DNA of 64,000 bases from CAWDZK01 sp963807005 (GTDB lineage Bacteria > Actinomycetota > Actinomycetes > JACCUZ01): the NCBI GenBank assembly GCA_963807005.1, contig CAWDZK010000006.1, positions 682,001-746,000 on the forward strand, in the 5' to 3' direction. The notes beneath the pieces were generated by a model, which saw only the letters and a program-made list of their open reading frames with translations, was not told the DNA's origin and searched no databases. The translations under genes and the position numbers were made by a program. The first letter of the stretch is position 1. The number at the start of each line of letters is the position of its first letter. Of the stretch, positions 18,189 through 27,521 are shown one piece after another.

Positions 18189-19204
18189 TGGGCCGGACAC
18201 CGCGGAGAGGTCTGGTCCTCGGCGCCGGCGGTGTCCTCGGCGCCGCCTGGACGATCGGCGCACTGGACGCGCTGGCCGAGGTCGAGGGCTTCGAGCCCAG
18301 CACGGTCGACGTCCTCGTCGGCACCTCGGCCGGCTCGGTCCTGGCCGCCCTGCTCGGCGGCGGTCTCTCGGCGGCCGACCTGCTGTCCCACCAGCGGGGG
18401 ATGCCGATGTCCCGCGAGATACCGGTGCAGTGGAGCTACGAGGAGTCGACCGGGGGCGCCGTCCCCACCCGGCCGCGGCTGACGGTCGGCTCACCCGTGC
18501 TGCTGCGCCGCTCGCTCGTCCGGCCGCGGCAGGTGCCCCCGCTCGCCGTGCTGGCGGCGCTCGCCCCGCCTGGCAGCGGAACCCTGGCGGAGGTCGGCGC
18601 GATGGTCCGCGCGGTCGCCGGCCCGGACGGCTGGGCCCCGCGCGACGGGGTGTGGGTGGTCGCCATGGACTACGACTCCGGCCGGCGGGTCGCGTTCGGC
18701 CGCGTGGGAGCACCGCCGGCCCGGTTGGACGAGGCGGTCACCGCGTCGTCCGCCATCCCCGGGTGGTACGCCCCTGTCCTGATCGACGGCAGGCGGTACG
18801 TCGACGGCGGCACCCTGTCCTCCACCAGCGCCGACCTGCTCGCCGCGGAGGGCCTGGACGAGGTCTACGTGCTGGCGCCGATGGCGACCTTCGTGCCGGA
18901 CCAGCCCCGGCAGGTCGCCGCCCGGCTGGAGCGCCGGCTGCGCCGGCAGGTGACCCGGCACGTCGTGCAGGAGTCGCAGGCGGTCGCCCGGACCGGCACC
19001 GCCGTGACCGTGCTGGCGCCCGGCCCCGAGGACCTGGCCGCGATGGGTGCGAACATGATGGACCCGAGCCGGCGGCTTGCCGTCCTGGAGGCGTCGCTGC
19101 GCACCAGCCGCACCGCGCTGGCCGACCCCCGGCCGGACGCGCTGGAGGGCACCGGCTCACGTGGGGCGCGCGGTCGGCTGCGGGCCCGCACCGGGTCCCG
19201 CTGA
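18188..19204 (+). CDS. Patatin-like phospholipase/acyl hydrolase
   Basis: A 338-residue protein with the patatin Ser-Asp dyad. The oxyanion loop GAGGVLGAAW and nucleophile motif GTSAG (Ser47) are near the N-terminus, and the catalytic Asp206 lies in YVDGGTLS. Such enzymes hydrolyse acyl esters of phospholipids or neutral lipids. It starts at ATG 18188 inside the stop of the WS/DGAT gene and itself overlaps the next gene by one base. It is therefore translated with both and probably remodels the same lipid pool (inference). The C-terminus is basic. Confidence 0.9.
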   Translation: MGRTPRRGLVLGAGGVLGAAWTIGALDALAEVEGFEPSTVDVLVGTSAGSVLAALLGGGLSAADLLSHQRGMPMSREIPVQWSYEESTGGAVPTRPRLTVGSPVLLRRSLVRPRQVPPLAVLAALAPPGSGTLAEVGAMVRAVAGPDGWAPRDGVWVVAMDYDSGRRVAFGRVGAPPARLDEAVTASSAIPGWYAPVLIDGRRYVDGGTLSSTSADLLAAEGLDEVYVLAPMATFVPDQPRQVAARLERRLRRQVTRHVVQESQAVARTGTAVTVLAPGPEDLAAMGANMMDPSRRLAVLEASLRTSRTALADPRPDALEGTGSRGARGRLRARTGSR

Positions 19205-19701
19205 TGCGCGTCTACCTGCCGAGCACGCTGGCCGGGCTGGGCGCCGCCCTGGACGCCGGCCGGGTCGAGGTCGCCGTCGGCTACGCCGTCACCCCGGCGC
19301 TGCGCGAGTGGTACGTCGAGGGCGACCTCGAGGAGCTCGAGTACGCCGCCAGCACCGCTGCCGCCCGGGCGGCACTGCGGCTGCTCGCGGCCGGCGACGG
19401 CGGTGCCCCCGCCCGCCGGGTCGTGCTGGCGGTCGAGGTGCCGGACGACGTCGCCCGGCCCGGCCCGGACGTCGACCGGGCCGCGGTCCGGCTGGCCGAG
19501 CCGGTGCCCTGGTCGGCCGTCGAGTCCGCCCTGGTGGACGACCCGTCGGCCGTCGACGACGTACGGCGGGCGCTCGCCGTGATGCCGGCCGCCGACGCGG
19601 GCGACGACGACGCCGCGTTTCTGGTCGGCGCCGTCGAGGACCACGAGCTCGGGTGGTACGCCGTTCAGGAGCTGTCCGCCCTCGTCGAGCTGGAGTCCTG
19701 A
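19204..19701 (+). CDS. DUF6912 family protein
   Basis: A 165-residue soluble protein beginning MRVYLPSTLAGLGAAL and containing TPALREWYVEGDLEELEY, the strongly conserved signature of the actinobacterial DUF6912 family. No catalytic motif is known for the family. It ends with an acidic region. Its ATG overlaps the stop of the patatin gene (TGATG), making it the third gene of a tightly coupled lipid operon. A role in lipid storage is suggested only by this context. Confidence 0.75.
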   Translation: MRVYLPSTLAGLGAALDAGRVEVAVGYAVTPALREWYVEGDLEELEYAASTAAARAALRLLAAGDGGAPARRVVLAVEVPDDVARPGPDVDRAAVRLAEPVPWSAVESALVDDPSAVDDVRRALAVMPAADAGDDDAAFLVGAVEDHELGWYAVQELSALVELES

Positions 19702-19774
19702 GGGCCGACTCGGTCCGGCTGCAGTCCCTCACCGACGCTCCAGCTTCCCGGACGTGCCCGTCCGCCGGCACCGA

Positions 19775-20161
19775 TCAGGCGATGCCTGTCACCGCGTCGG
19801 CGGTCAGGACGCAGAACTCGTTTCCCTCCGGGTCCTGCAAGACCGCCCACGTATCGGGATTCGCAAACGTCGCGGGATCCTGACGCATCTCGACCAGGGT
19901 CCCTCCCGCGGCAACCAGTCTTGCCACTTCGTCCTCGATGGAGCCCTCAGTAGTGACGTCGAGATGTACTCGGTTCTTCACGGTCTTCGCCTCGGGGACG
20001 TTCATGAAGTAGAGCGGAGTGCCACCACCCGACTGGTCGCTGACCAGGTACTCGTCGGCGTTCCGCTTCGACACCTGACGGTTCAGCGCCACGGCCCAGA
20101 AGTTCGCCTGCGAAAGGGAATCGCGGCAGTCCACGACGATGGCTAGCAGCGATGTCGGCAC
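19775..20161 (-). CDS. VOC family (glyoxalase-like) protein
   Basis: A 128-residue protein with one vicinal-oxygen-chelate fold: strand LLAIVVDCRD, then FWAVAL, LYFMNVPEAKTVKNRVHLDV and the closing WAVLQDPEGNEFCVL. This subgroup is common in actinobacteria and has no fixed substrate. I chose GTG 20161 because GAGGAGG lies just upstream; earlier in-frame sequence belongs to a different, non-coding stretch. It stands alone at the edge of an accessory region. Confidence 0.82.
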   Translation of the reverse strand: MPTSLLAIVVDCRDSLSQANFWAVALNRQVSKRNADEYLVSDQSGGGTPLYFMNVPEAKTVKNRVHLDVTTEGSIEDEVARLVAAGGTLVEMRQDPATFANPDTWAVLQDPEGNEFCVLTADAVTGIA

Positions 20162-20318
20162 GGGGTCCTCCTCGAGGGTCGCCGTCCAGACGGGATCGTC
20201 AGTGCAGGCCGCCGGAGCCCGCGTCGCCATCTTGCCGAACTGGATCCGGCACCGCGTGCCGGATCCCGGGCAGCCTGCAGCGAACCGGTCACAGAGGCCC
20301 CTGACAAGGACGGTCACG

Positions 20319-20512
20319 GGGCACGGCAGGCCGCAGCCACTACTCGAGCTGGGCTGGGGGCGGTCGGTTGCGGCCGGGCCGTGGTGGCTCGGGTCCGAGG
20401 GTCCTACCGGTCTGTGGGTGGTGCATGACGTAGCGGCCGTCGGGGAGCCGACGAAGCTGCCAGCGGCTTCCGTGCAGCTGCACGTGGTGGCCCTCGCAGG
20501 GAAGGGCGCGTT
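20319..20512. repeat. Direct repeat copy A (3' end of a DUF222/HNH gene)
   Basis: About 190 bases match 21905-22099 in the same orientation, with roughly a dozen mismatches and one 2-3 base cluster of differences. The match covers the last ~55 codons of the intact DUF222/HNH gene plus about 20 bases beyond its stop. Outside these limits the two loci do not resemble each other. Confidence 0.85.
20340..20512 (-). pseudogene. 3' remnant of a DUF222/HNH endonuclease gene
   Basis: The minus strand encodes ALPCEGHHVQLHGSRWQL and then RLPDGRYVMHHPQTGRT, ending in PPAQLE and a TAG at 20340. This is nearly identical to the C-terminus of the intact gene at 21928-23211 and includes the last HNH half-motif. 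There is no start codon context and no upstream homology (no DUF222 domain and no first HNH half), so this is a 5'-deleted copy and not a gene. The rest of 20162-20639 shows no other coding signal. Confidence 0.8.
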
Positions 20513-20639
20513 GTCGGGCCGCGTGTACCCACATGGGACCTCGGCTATCGGTACCTGCGGCACCTCCCTGTGCGGAGGTGCTGACCATTGGTCGGTTGGC
20601 CGCAACGGTCGGGTGCCCGGGTCTGCACGGTAGCGGCAC

Positions 20640-21074
20640 CTATGCGCCGTCGTACGGTCCGTACTGCACGAGTCGCGCGCGACCCCGAAACGACCATGGA
20701 ACCGGACCGACCATGTCGGTCGCAGCGAGCGTCCGACCATCGGCGAGATGGACTCGAACCTTCGAAGCGCCTCGTTTGATCGATTCTTCGACCCTCCCAT
20801 CGCGGACGGCGGCCAGGAGAAGACCGAGATCGGCCAGGCAGGCTCGAGCCTCGCCCATCTCAAATCTGCCTTGCTCACCGACGGTGGCGACGACTTCGTT
20901 TGGTGTCAGGTAGAGCAACAGGTCGGCGGCCCCGATTGCCATCGGGTCGAGATGAATCGTCTCCCAACCATCCGGGCCGAGTGATTCGCGTTCTATGCGC
21001 AGGACCGCTTCGTTCTCGGCCATGAACTCGTCTAAGACGGCCGTTAGCTCCCTGAGAGAGAAGTCGTCGATCAT
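20640..21074 (-). CDS. Hypothetical protein in the DUF222 island
   Basis: A 144-residue acidic soluble protein starting at ATG 21074 (MIDDFSLRELTAVLDEF). A strand-rich middle (GWETIHLDPMAIGAADLLLYL) is followed by a helix (EMGEARACLADLGLLLAAVRDGRVEESI) and a final beta part. I do not recognise a family; size and acidity resemble small immunity-type proteins, but that is a guess. Base composition is visibly richer in A/T than the flanking core genes, which suggests later acquisition. It lies between the two direct repeat copies. Confidence 0.5.
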   Translation of the reverse strand: MIDDFSLRELTAVLDEFMAENEAVLRIERESLGPDGWETIHLDPMAIGAADLLLYLTPNEVVATVGEQGRFEMGEARACLADLGLLLAAVRDGRVEESIKRGASKVRVHLADGRTLAATDMVGPVPWSFRGRARLVQYGPYDGA

Positions 21075-21138
21075 GCGCTCGATGGTGCCGGTTCCGTGCG
21101 GTTGTGTCAGCCGCCGGGCGGGTGCTCGGGAACGGCAC

Positions 21139-21646
21139 TTATGCGCGGTCGAACAGGCGCTTGATGCACGCATCGCCCGCGAGGGCCGCTAGAGCCGTGG
21201 GCATCCAAGAGCCCAGTCGGAACAGCCAACGACGCACGTCGGTCTCGTCCACAAAGTGGAACCAGCGATCCGACGTTGGATGGTCGACGTTCCATCGCAT
21301 CGTTGCGACCGGATCGAAGTCGGGCCAATCGGTCGAGCACCGTGTGGTTGATCCTGTTCATCTCGCGGTACTGCACCGGCGCCAAACCCGGCCAGTCACG
21401 GGCGCTTGCGCCAGCGCCGAGAACCACCCGGAAGCGGCCACCCATCTCCGGGCTCCAGCCGGACTTGTGCGCCTTTACGCCGATTACCAAACGGTTGGCC
21501 GAGCCCACTGGCGGCACTAATGGTCGTAGCCATAGTCCCGCCTTCACGAGGTGATCCGTGTGCGGGCCGGTGCGCACGAAGCCTGAATCTTTCAGCCAGG
21601 AACCCCAATGCTCCCGTGCGAGCCGGTACACGTCGTCGTTTCGCAC
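21139..21646 (-). pseudogene. DUF4304-like gene with a frameshift
   Basis: On the minus strand a frame from about GTG 21646 encodes VYRLAREHWGSWLKDSGF, then KSGWSPEMGGRFRVVLG, similar to DUF4304 proteins. Near 21321-21328 (GCCCGAC on the coding strand) the good frame switches by one base. The new frame continues RWNVDHPTSDRWFHFVDE and LGSWMPTALAALAGD, and stops at TAA 21139. Without the switch the original frame runs into low-complexity residues. It is a disrupted gene or a sequencing error; the start is uncertain. Confidence 0.6.
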
Positions 21647-21904
21647 CCGCGCATAATGCCGGATATCGCGCGCCCGGCGTGCCGCCAGAAGGGGGTCGTC
21701 CTCACGATGGACGCGGTTCACGACGTTGGTCGGCCGTCCGGTCTTTGCGGGTGAGGCACCTACAGCGCGACGACCTGCCGTGGCACTGGACGAGCACCAA
21801 CGACGGCGCAACCCCGTCGCAAGCCCGTTTCTGGCGCCGATCGCGGCTTTGAGCCGTCGTTCGTGTGCGCACCGGTCGCCGCCGGTCGCAACGAGGGCCG
21901 CCCA

Positions 21905-22099
21905 ACGGGCACGGCAGGCCGCAGCCGCTACTCGAGCTGGGCTGGGGGCGGTCGGTTGTGGCCGGGTCGTGGTGGCTCGGGTCCGACGGTCCTACCGGTC
22001 TGCGGGTGGTGCATGACGTAGCGGCCGTCCGGGAGCCGGTGCAGCTGCCAGCGGCCTTCGTGCAGCTGCACGTGGTGGCCCTCGCAGGGCAGGGCGCCG
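21905..22099. repeat. Direct repeat copy B (inside the intact DUF222/HNH gene)
   Basis: This is the partner of 20319-20512 and includes the last part and the stop of the intact DUF222/HNH gene. Together the two copies bracket 21904-20513, which holds the hypothetical gene and the frameshifted DUF4304-like gene. Confidence 0.85.
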
Positions 22100-23211
22100 T
22101 TGGCGATCGTCGTCGGGCCACCGGCGGCGACGGGTACGAGGTGGTGGCCGTCCGACCAGGCGGACGGACGGTCGCAGAACGGTGCGCAGCAGGTGTCGCC
22201 GTCGCGGGCCACCATGGCAGCGCGTTGGCTGTCAGTGAAGAACCGCCGCCTCGTGCCGGCCTCGACGACCCTGCCGTTGTCGTCGATAGCGACGAAGGTG
22301 GCGGTGCTGTCGCAGCCCAGGCGTTGTGCGGTGGACGCGGTCACGGGGCCGGCCCAGGTGAGGGTGCCGCCGGGTGAGGTTCTCCCGGCGAGCCCGTCGG
22401 CGTCCACGGTGACGATCAACCTGGCGCGGGACCTGCTGGTGCGTCGCGCGGTGCGATCGGCGGTGTCGTCGGTCGCGGTGTCCAGCCAGTGCCTGGCCAG
22501 GGTGTGCAACCCGTCGAGGCGCCGTCGTGCAGCGGTCCGCCGGTCACCACGCACGAGAGGTGCCGCGGCGTCGAGGGCAGCGACGACGGCGGCGCCGGTG
22601 GTCTCGTCGGCGGTGCCGGAGATCGCGAAGGCTCCGCCGAGCATCGGGCTGAACGTGATGCCGGCCCGCTCGTACCGCTTCAGGGCCCTCTCGTCAGCCC
22701 CGTCCGGGTCCAGGGCGTGCTGGAACGCGCGCATCACGTTCGCCGTGGCCCGGACGTCCCCCGCGCATGCGGTCGTGACCGCCTCGGGCTCGATCAGCGC
22801 GACCGCACCTGCCGGCGCGTCCCTGACCGCGTCGGCGATCACCGTCGCGTGCCGCCCGGAGATGGCGCCCGCGGCCAGAGCGGCGGCGGTGTTCGGGAGG
22901 GCCCCGCCCCGCAGGGCACGGGCGGTCCGCACAGTTCGCGCTGCCTCTGCCGGGGTCTGGTGCGCGATCGCCCGGACCCACGCGCCGGTGGACAGGCAGC
23001 CGTCATAGGCGTGAGTGCCGTCGGCGTCGACCTTGCCGACCACGGCCAGGGTCAGGGCGTCGACCTGCGCGCTCAGCGACCGCAGCTGTCGGAGCAGGGC
23101 AGCGGACTGGTCGTGGGTGAGGTGCTCGACACCGTGGTCCAGTGCGCGGGTCAGCACGGTGGCGGCCGACCCGACGTCCGCGTCGGCCCCCATCTCCACG
23201 ATCGAACACAT
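21928..23211 (-). CDS. DUF222 / HNH endonuclease (13E12-repeat family)
   Basis: A 427-residue protein. The N-terminal DUF222 domain (about residues 10-300) is followed by a C-terminal HNH nuclease: CCAPFCDRPSAWSDGHHLVPV, then N and CEGHH, with two zinc-type Cys pairs and the HH-N-H catalytic set. The family is multicopy in actinobacteria and corresponds to the REP13E12 proteins of M. tuberculosis. A perfect LexA/SOS box overlaps the ATG at 23211, so it should be induced by DNA damage. The 3' end is duplicated at 20319-20512. The natural DNA target is unknown. Confidence 0.9.
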   Translation of the reverse strand: MCSIVEMGADADVGSAATVLTRALDHGVEHLTHDQSAALLRQLRSLSAQVDALTLAVVGKVDADGTHAYDGCLSTGAWVRAIAHQTPAEAARTVRTARALRGGALPNTAAALAAGAISGRHATVIADAVRDAPAGAVALIEPEAVTTACAGDVRATANVMRAFQHALDPDGADERALKRYERAGITFSPMLGGAFAISGTADETTGAAVVAALDAAAPLVRGDRRTAARRRLDGLHTLARHWLDTATDDTADRTARRTSRSRARLIVTVDADGLAGRTSPGGTLTWAGPVTASTAQRLGCDSTATFVAIDDNGRVVEAGTRRRFFTDSQRAAMVARDGDTCCAPFCDRPSAWSDGHHLVPVAAGGPTTIANGALPCEGHHVQLHEGRWQLHRLPDGRYVMHHPQTGRTVGPEPPRPGHNRPPPAQLE

Positions 23212-23217
23212 GTTCGA
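23202..23217 (-). promoter_or_regulatory. Perfect SOS (LexA) box over the start codon
   Basis: The 16-bp palindrome TCGAACACATGTTCGA fits the mycobacterial/actinobacterial LexA consensus TCGAAC-N4-GTTCGA exactly. It covers the ATG (23211-23209) of the DUF222/HNH gene. Bound LexA would block both initiation and early elongation. Confidence 0.88.
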
Positions 23218-23447
23218 ATCATAGCGTAGGTCGCACGCCTTCGGAAGTTCGGAAACCGTTGCTGTGCAAGGGATTTCGGTCTGTGGACAGGGGTGGCCGG
23301 CGAGAGCGTGAGACGGCGCGGGCGCGGCCGGCGGCGAGCGCGCGAACGAGACCTCGTTCTGTCCAAAGCCGTTCTGACCCGGACGCACACCGGCGCGGCA
23401 CGAGTAGGGGATACGTGCCTCTGCTGCGCTGACAGCACCGTGGCACC

Positions 23448-25082
<1,635 letters not shown>

Positions 25083-25156
25083 CCGTCCACAGGTCGTCTG
25101 GCGACCCGCGAGCGGGCGGCGATCCGGTGGCAGACTCGTCCTGACGAGGAGGTGGC

Positions 25157-25351
25157 GTGACCGACGCCCAGGGCTGGACGCTGCCGGCGATGGTCGGCGT
25201 GCTCCTCAGCGTGATCGGCGGGCTGATCGTCAACCAGCTCCACCTGCTCCGTGAGCACCTGGACGCTCGGTTCGAGAGCGTGGACCGGCGGCTCGACCAC
25301 CTCGACCGGGACGTGCAGGCCCTGATCCGTGACAGGTCCGACCGCGACTGA
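25157..25351 (+). CDS. Small single-pass membrane protein with coiled coil
   Basis: A 64-residue protein: one transmembrane helix (LPAMVGVLLSVIGGLIVNQL, about residues 9-28) and then a charged heptad-like stretch (HLDARFESVDRRLDHLDRDV). The GTG start has a strong GGAGG ribosome-binding sequence five bases upstream, which supports expression. Small proteins of this shape are common and unclassified. Confidence 0.6.
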   Translation: MTDAQGWTLPAMVGVLLSVIGGLIVNQLHLLREHLDARFESVDRRLDHLDRDVQALIRDRSDRD

Positions 25352-25358
25352 CCGGACG

Positions 25359-25991
25359 TCACCGACGCGGCGGGAGCAGCACCTCGGCGCACACCGGGGC
25401 GTAGCCGGCTGCCAGCACCGCCCGCAGCGACGCGGCGTTGCCCGGTGCGACCTGGGCCCAGACCGCCTCGCCCGGCGGCGCCAGCGTCCGCGCGGCGGCC
25501 GCGAGCCGGCGCCCGAGGCCGCGGCCGCGCGCCGCCGGGTCGACCTCGAACGCGGTCTCCCAGCGCCCGGCGAGACCCCGCCCGACCACGAGGTGCCCGG
25601 CGCCGTCCGAGGTCCGCCACACCCGCACGTCCTCGCGGTAGCGCAACGCGCGGACGACCCGTGGGTGGTCGCGGTCCGTGACCTCGGTCAGCCCGAGGGG
25701 GTCCCGCCCGTCCGTGCCGGGTGCCGCAAGGACGGCGTCGATCGAGCCGATGTCGGCCCCGATCCGGTCGGCGAGGGCCACGAGGAAACGGGCGCCGAGC
25801 GGGGCGTTGAAGTCGCCGGGAGGCAGGAGGGCGCGCACCCACGCTGGCTCGACGTCCGCGCACACCACGAAGCGCGCCGAGAACGCGACCACCCCGGCGG
25901 CCGGCCCCTGCATCGGCAGGACGTCGACGGTCCCGTCCGGCTCGGGCGGCCGTCCCCGGGCGGCCGCGCGCAGGACCGCAGCCAGGCTCAT
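25359..25991 (-). CDS. GNAT family N-acetyltransferase
   Basis: A 210-residue protein whose C-terminal half is a GNAT domain with VDPAARGRGLGRRLAAAAR as the acetyl-CoA loop and VWAQVAPGNAASLRAVLAAGY as motif B. The N-terminal half is a divergent domain. ATG 25991 overlaps the stop of the DUF402 gene (ATGA), which argues for this start over one at 26015. It is the second gene of a two-gene operon. Confidence 0.8.
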   Translation of the reverse strand: MSLAAVLRAAARGRPPEPDGTVDVLPMQGPAAGVVAFSARFVVCADVEPAWVRALLPPGDFNAPLGARFLVALADRIGADIGSIDAVLAAPGTDGRDPLGLTEVTDRDHPRVVRALRYREDVRVWRTSDGAGHLVVGRGLAGRWETAFEVDPAARGRGLGRRLAAAARTLAPPGEAVWAQVAPGNAASLRAVLAAGYAPVCAEVLLPPRR

Positions 25992-26506
25992 CGTCGGCGC
26001 CAGGTTCCGAGCCATCGGCTGCCGACGGTGCCGAACGGCTCTGCTCCGTCGGCGATGGCGGCGAGGACCTGGTCGGCGGTGCGCCGGGCCAACGCGACGA
26101 CGTCACCGGGATAGCCCAGCTCGGCCTGGTGCCGGGCGAACTCGTCCTCGTCGTCGACGAACAGCGACCCGTCCCGCCCCAGGACGACGTCGAGGTCGAG
26201 GTCGACCAGCCGAACGGTGTCGCCATCCCAGCAGGCCGGCGTCGTCATGTCGACGTACACACGGACCGGCTGGTCGGGGGCGTCGTAGAACGACGCTGCC
26301 CACGGCTCCTCGTGCGGGACGAGGGTCACCCAGTCGAACGCCGAGGTGAACTGTGCCGCCGGCCGCCAGAGGTGCGTGCCGACGGCCGCTCCGGCCCACA
26401 CCCCGTGGTCGTCGGTCCCCAGCACGGTCATCGGGAACTCCCAGTGCCGCGCGCCGCCCCACTTCGTGAAGCGCACCTCCACCACGTCCCCCGGCCGCAC
26501 CACCAC
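25988..26506 (-). CDS. DUF402 domain protein
   Basis: A 172-residue protein with the DUF402 pattern: VRFTKWGGARHWEF at the N-terminus, then FYDAPDQPVRVYVDMTTPACWDGDTVRLVDLDLDVVLGRDG, whose Y-V-D-M and D-L-D-L-D-V residues form the metal site in the family. Related proteins hydrolyse nucleoside di- and triphosphates. The start lies among three successive GTG codons (26506, 26503, 26500). It is divergent from kynA, with 33 bases between starts, so the promoters overlap. Confidence 0.8.
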   Translation of the reverse strand: MVVRPGDVVEVRFTKWGGARHWEFPMTVLGTDDHGVWAGAAVGTHLWRPAAQFTSAFDWVTLVPHEEPWAASFYDAPDQPVRVYVDMTTPACWDGDTVRLVDLDLDVVLGRDGSLFVDDEDEFARHQAELGYPGDVVALARRTADQVLAAIADGAEPFGTVGSRWLGTWRRR

Positions 26507-26526
26507 GCCGGTGACCGTATCGGCAC

Positions 26527-26532
26527 TACCCT
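26527..26532 (+). promoter_or_regulatory. -10 element of kynA, leaderless layout
   Basis: TACCCT lies seven bases before the GTG start at 26540, and there is no ribosome-binding sequence. The transcript should begin at or next to the start codon. Confidence 0.45.
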
Positions 26533-26539
26533 CGACGCC

Positions 26540-27370
26540 GTGACCGACGTGCAGAAGGACCCCGCTGCGGGCGGTGCGGACAACGGGACTGACCGGCACT
26601 TCGGCGAGGAGGGAGCCCGGCTCACCTACGGCTCGTACCTGCGGGTGCCCGAGCTGCTGGACCAGCAGCGCCTGGAGTCCGACCCGCCGGCGCACGACGA
26701 GCTGCTGTTCATCACCATCCACCAGGTCTACGAGCTCTGGTTCAAGCAGCTGCTGCACGAGCTGGGTGCGGTGCGCGAGGAGATGTTCGCCGGCAACCTG
26801 TGGCGGGCCCGGCACCTGCTCGGCCGGGTGGTGGCCATCGAGGACGTCCTGATCCGGCAGGTCGGCGTGCTGGAGACCATGACCCCTCAGGACTTCCTGG
26901 TCTTCCGCGACCGACTGGCCCCGGCGAGCGGCTTCCAGAGCGTGCAGTTCCGCGAGCTGGAGTTCGTCTCCGGCGCGAAGGACCGGGGCTACCTGGACCG
27001 GTTCCGTGGGCTGACCGCCGACGAGCGCGCCCGGCTGGAGCAGCGGCTGGCCGAGCCGTCGCTCTGGGACGCCTTCGTGCACGTGGTCCAGGCGGCGGGG
27101 CTCGACTCCGGTGACGACGCGCGCCTCACCGCCTCGCTGCTCGCGGTCGCCGCCGACCGCGCCCGCTACGGCGAGGTCTGGGAGCTGGCGGAGCGGCTGC
27201 TCGACCACGACGCCAACGCCGCCCTGTGGCGGTCCCGTCACGTCATCATGGTCGAGCGGCAGATCGGCACCAAGTCCGGCACCGGCGGCTCCAGCGGGTC
27301 GCCGTACCTGCGCTCCCGCCTGGGGCTGCACTACTACCCCCTGCTCTGGGAGCTGCGCTCGCACCTGTGA
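26540..27370 (+). CDS. kynA: Tryptophan 2,3-dioxygenase
   Basis: A 276-residue haem enzyme that opens the indole ring of tryptophan to give N-formylkynurenine, the first step of the kynurenine pathway. Family motifs are LTYGSYLRVPELLDQQ, FITIHQVYELWFKQL (substrate-binding His), and RHVIMVERQIGTKSGTGG with the proximal haem His and the conserved GTGGSSG loop. It starts at GTG 26540. Kynureninase and formamidase are not adjacent, so the pathway continues elsewhere or the product feeds another route. Confidence 0.95.
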   Translation: MTDVQKDPAAGGADNGTDRHFGEEGARLTYGSYLRVPELLDQQRLESDPPAHDELLFITIHQVYELWFKQLLHELGAVREEMFAGNLWRARHLLGRVVAIEDVLIRQVGVLETMTPQDFLVFRDRLAPASGFQSVQFRELEFVSGAKDRGYLDRFRGLTADERARLEQRLAEPSLWDAFVHVVQAAGLDSGDDARLTASLLAVAADRARYGEVWELAERLLDHDANAALWRSRHVIMVERQIGTKSGTGGSSGSPYLRSRLGLHYYPLLWELRSHL

Positions 27371-27414
27371 CACACGTGCCGGGTGGTGCCTGCTCGCAGG
27401 CCGGCCGCCGGTAC

Positions 27415-27420
27415 TAGGTT
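27415..27420 (+). promoter_or_regulatory. Candidate -10 for the NAD-glutamate dehydrogenase gene
   Basis: TAGGTT lies about 100 bases before the chosen ATG and 44 bases after the kynA stop. It would start transcription near 27428. Confidence 0.3.
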
Positions 27421-27521
27421 GGGGTCGCGCCCCCGACGACGTGGGTGTGACGGCAGCGACGAGTGGCAGAGCAGTGACAGCACCGGACGATGAGGGCGGA
27501 CGGGCAGGGCGGGCGACGACG

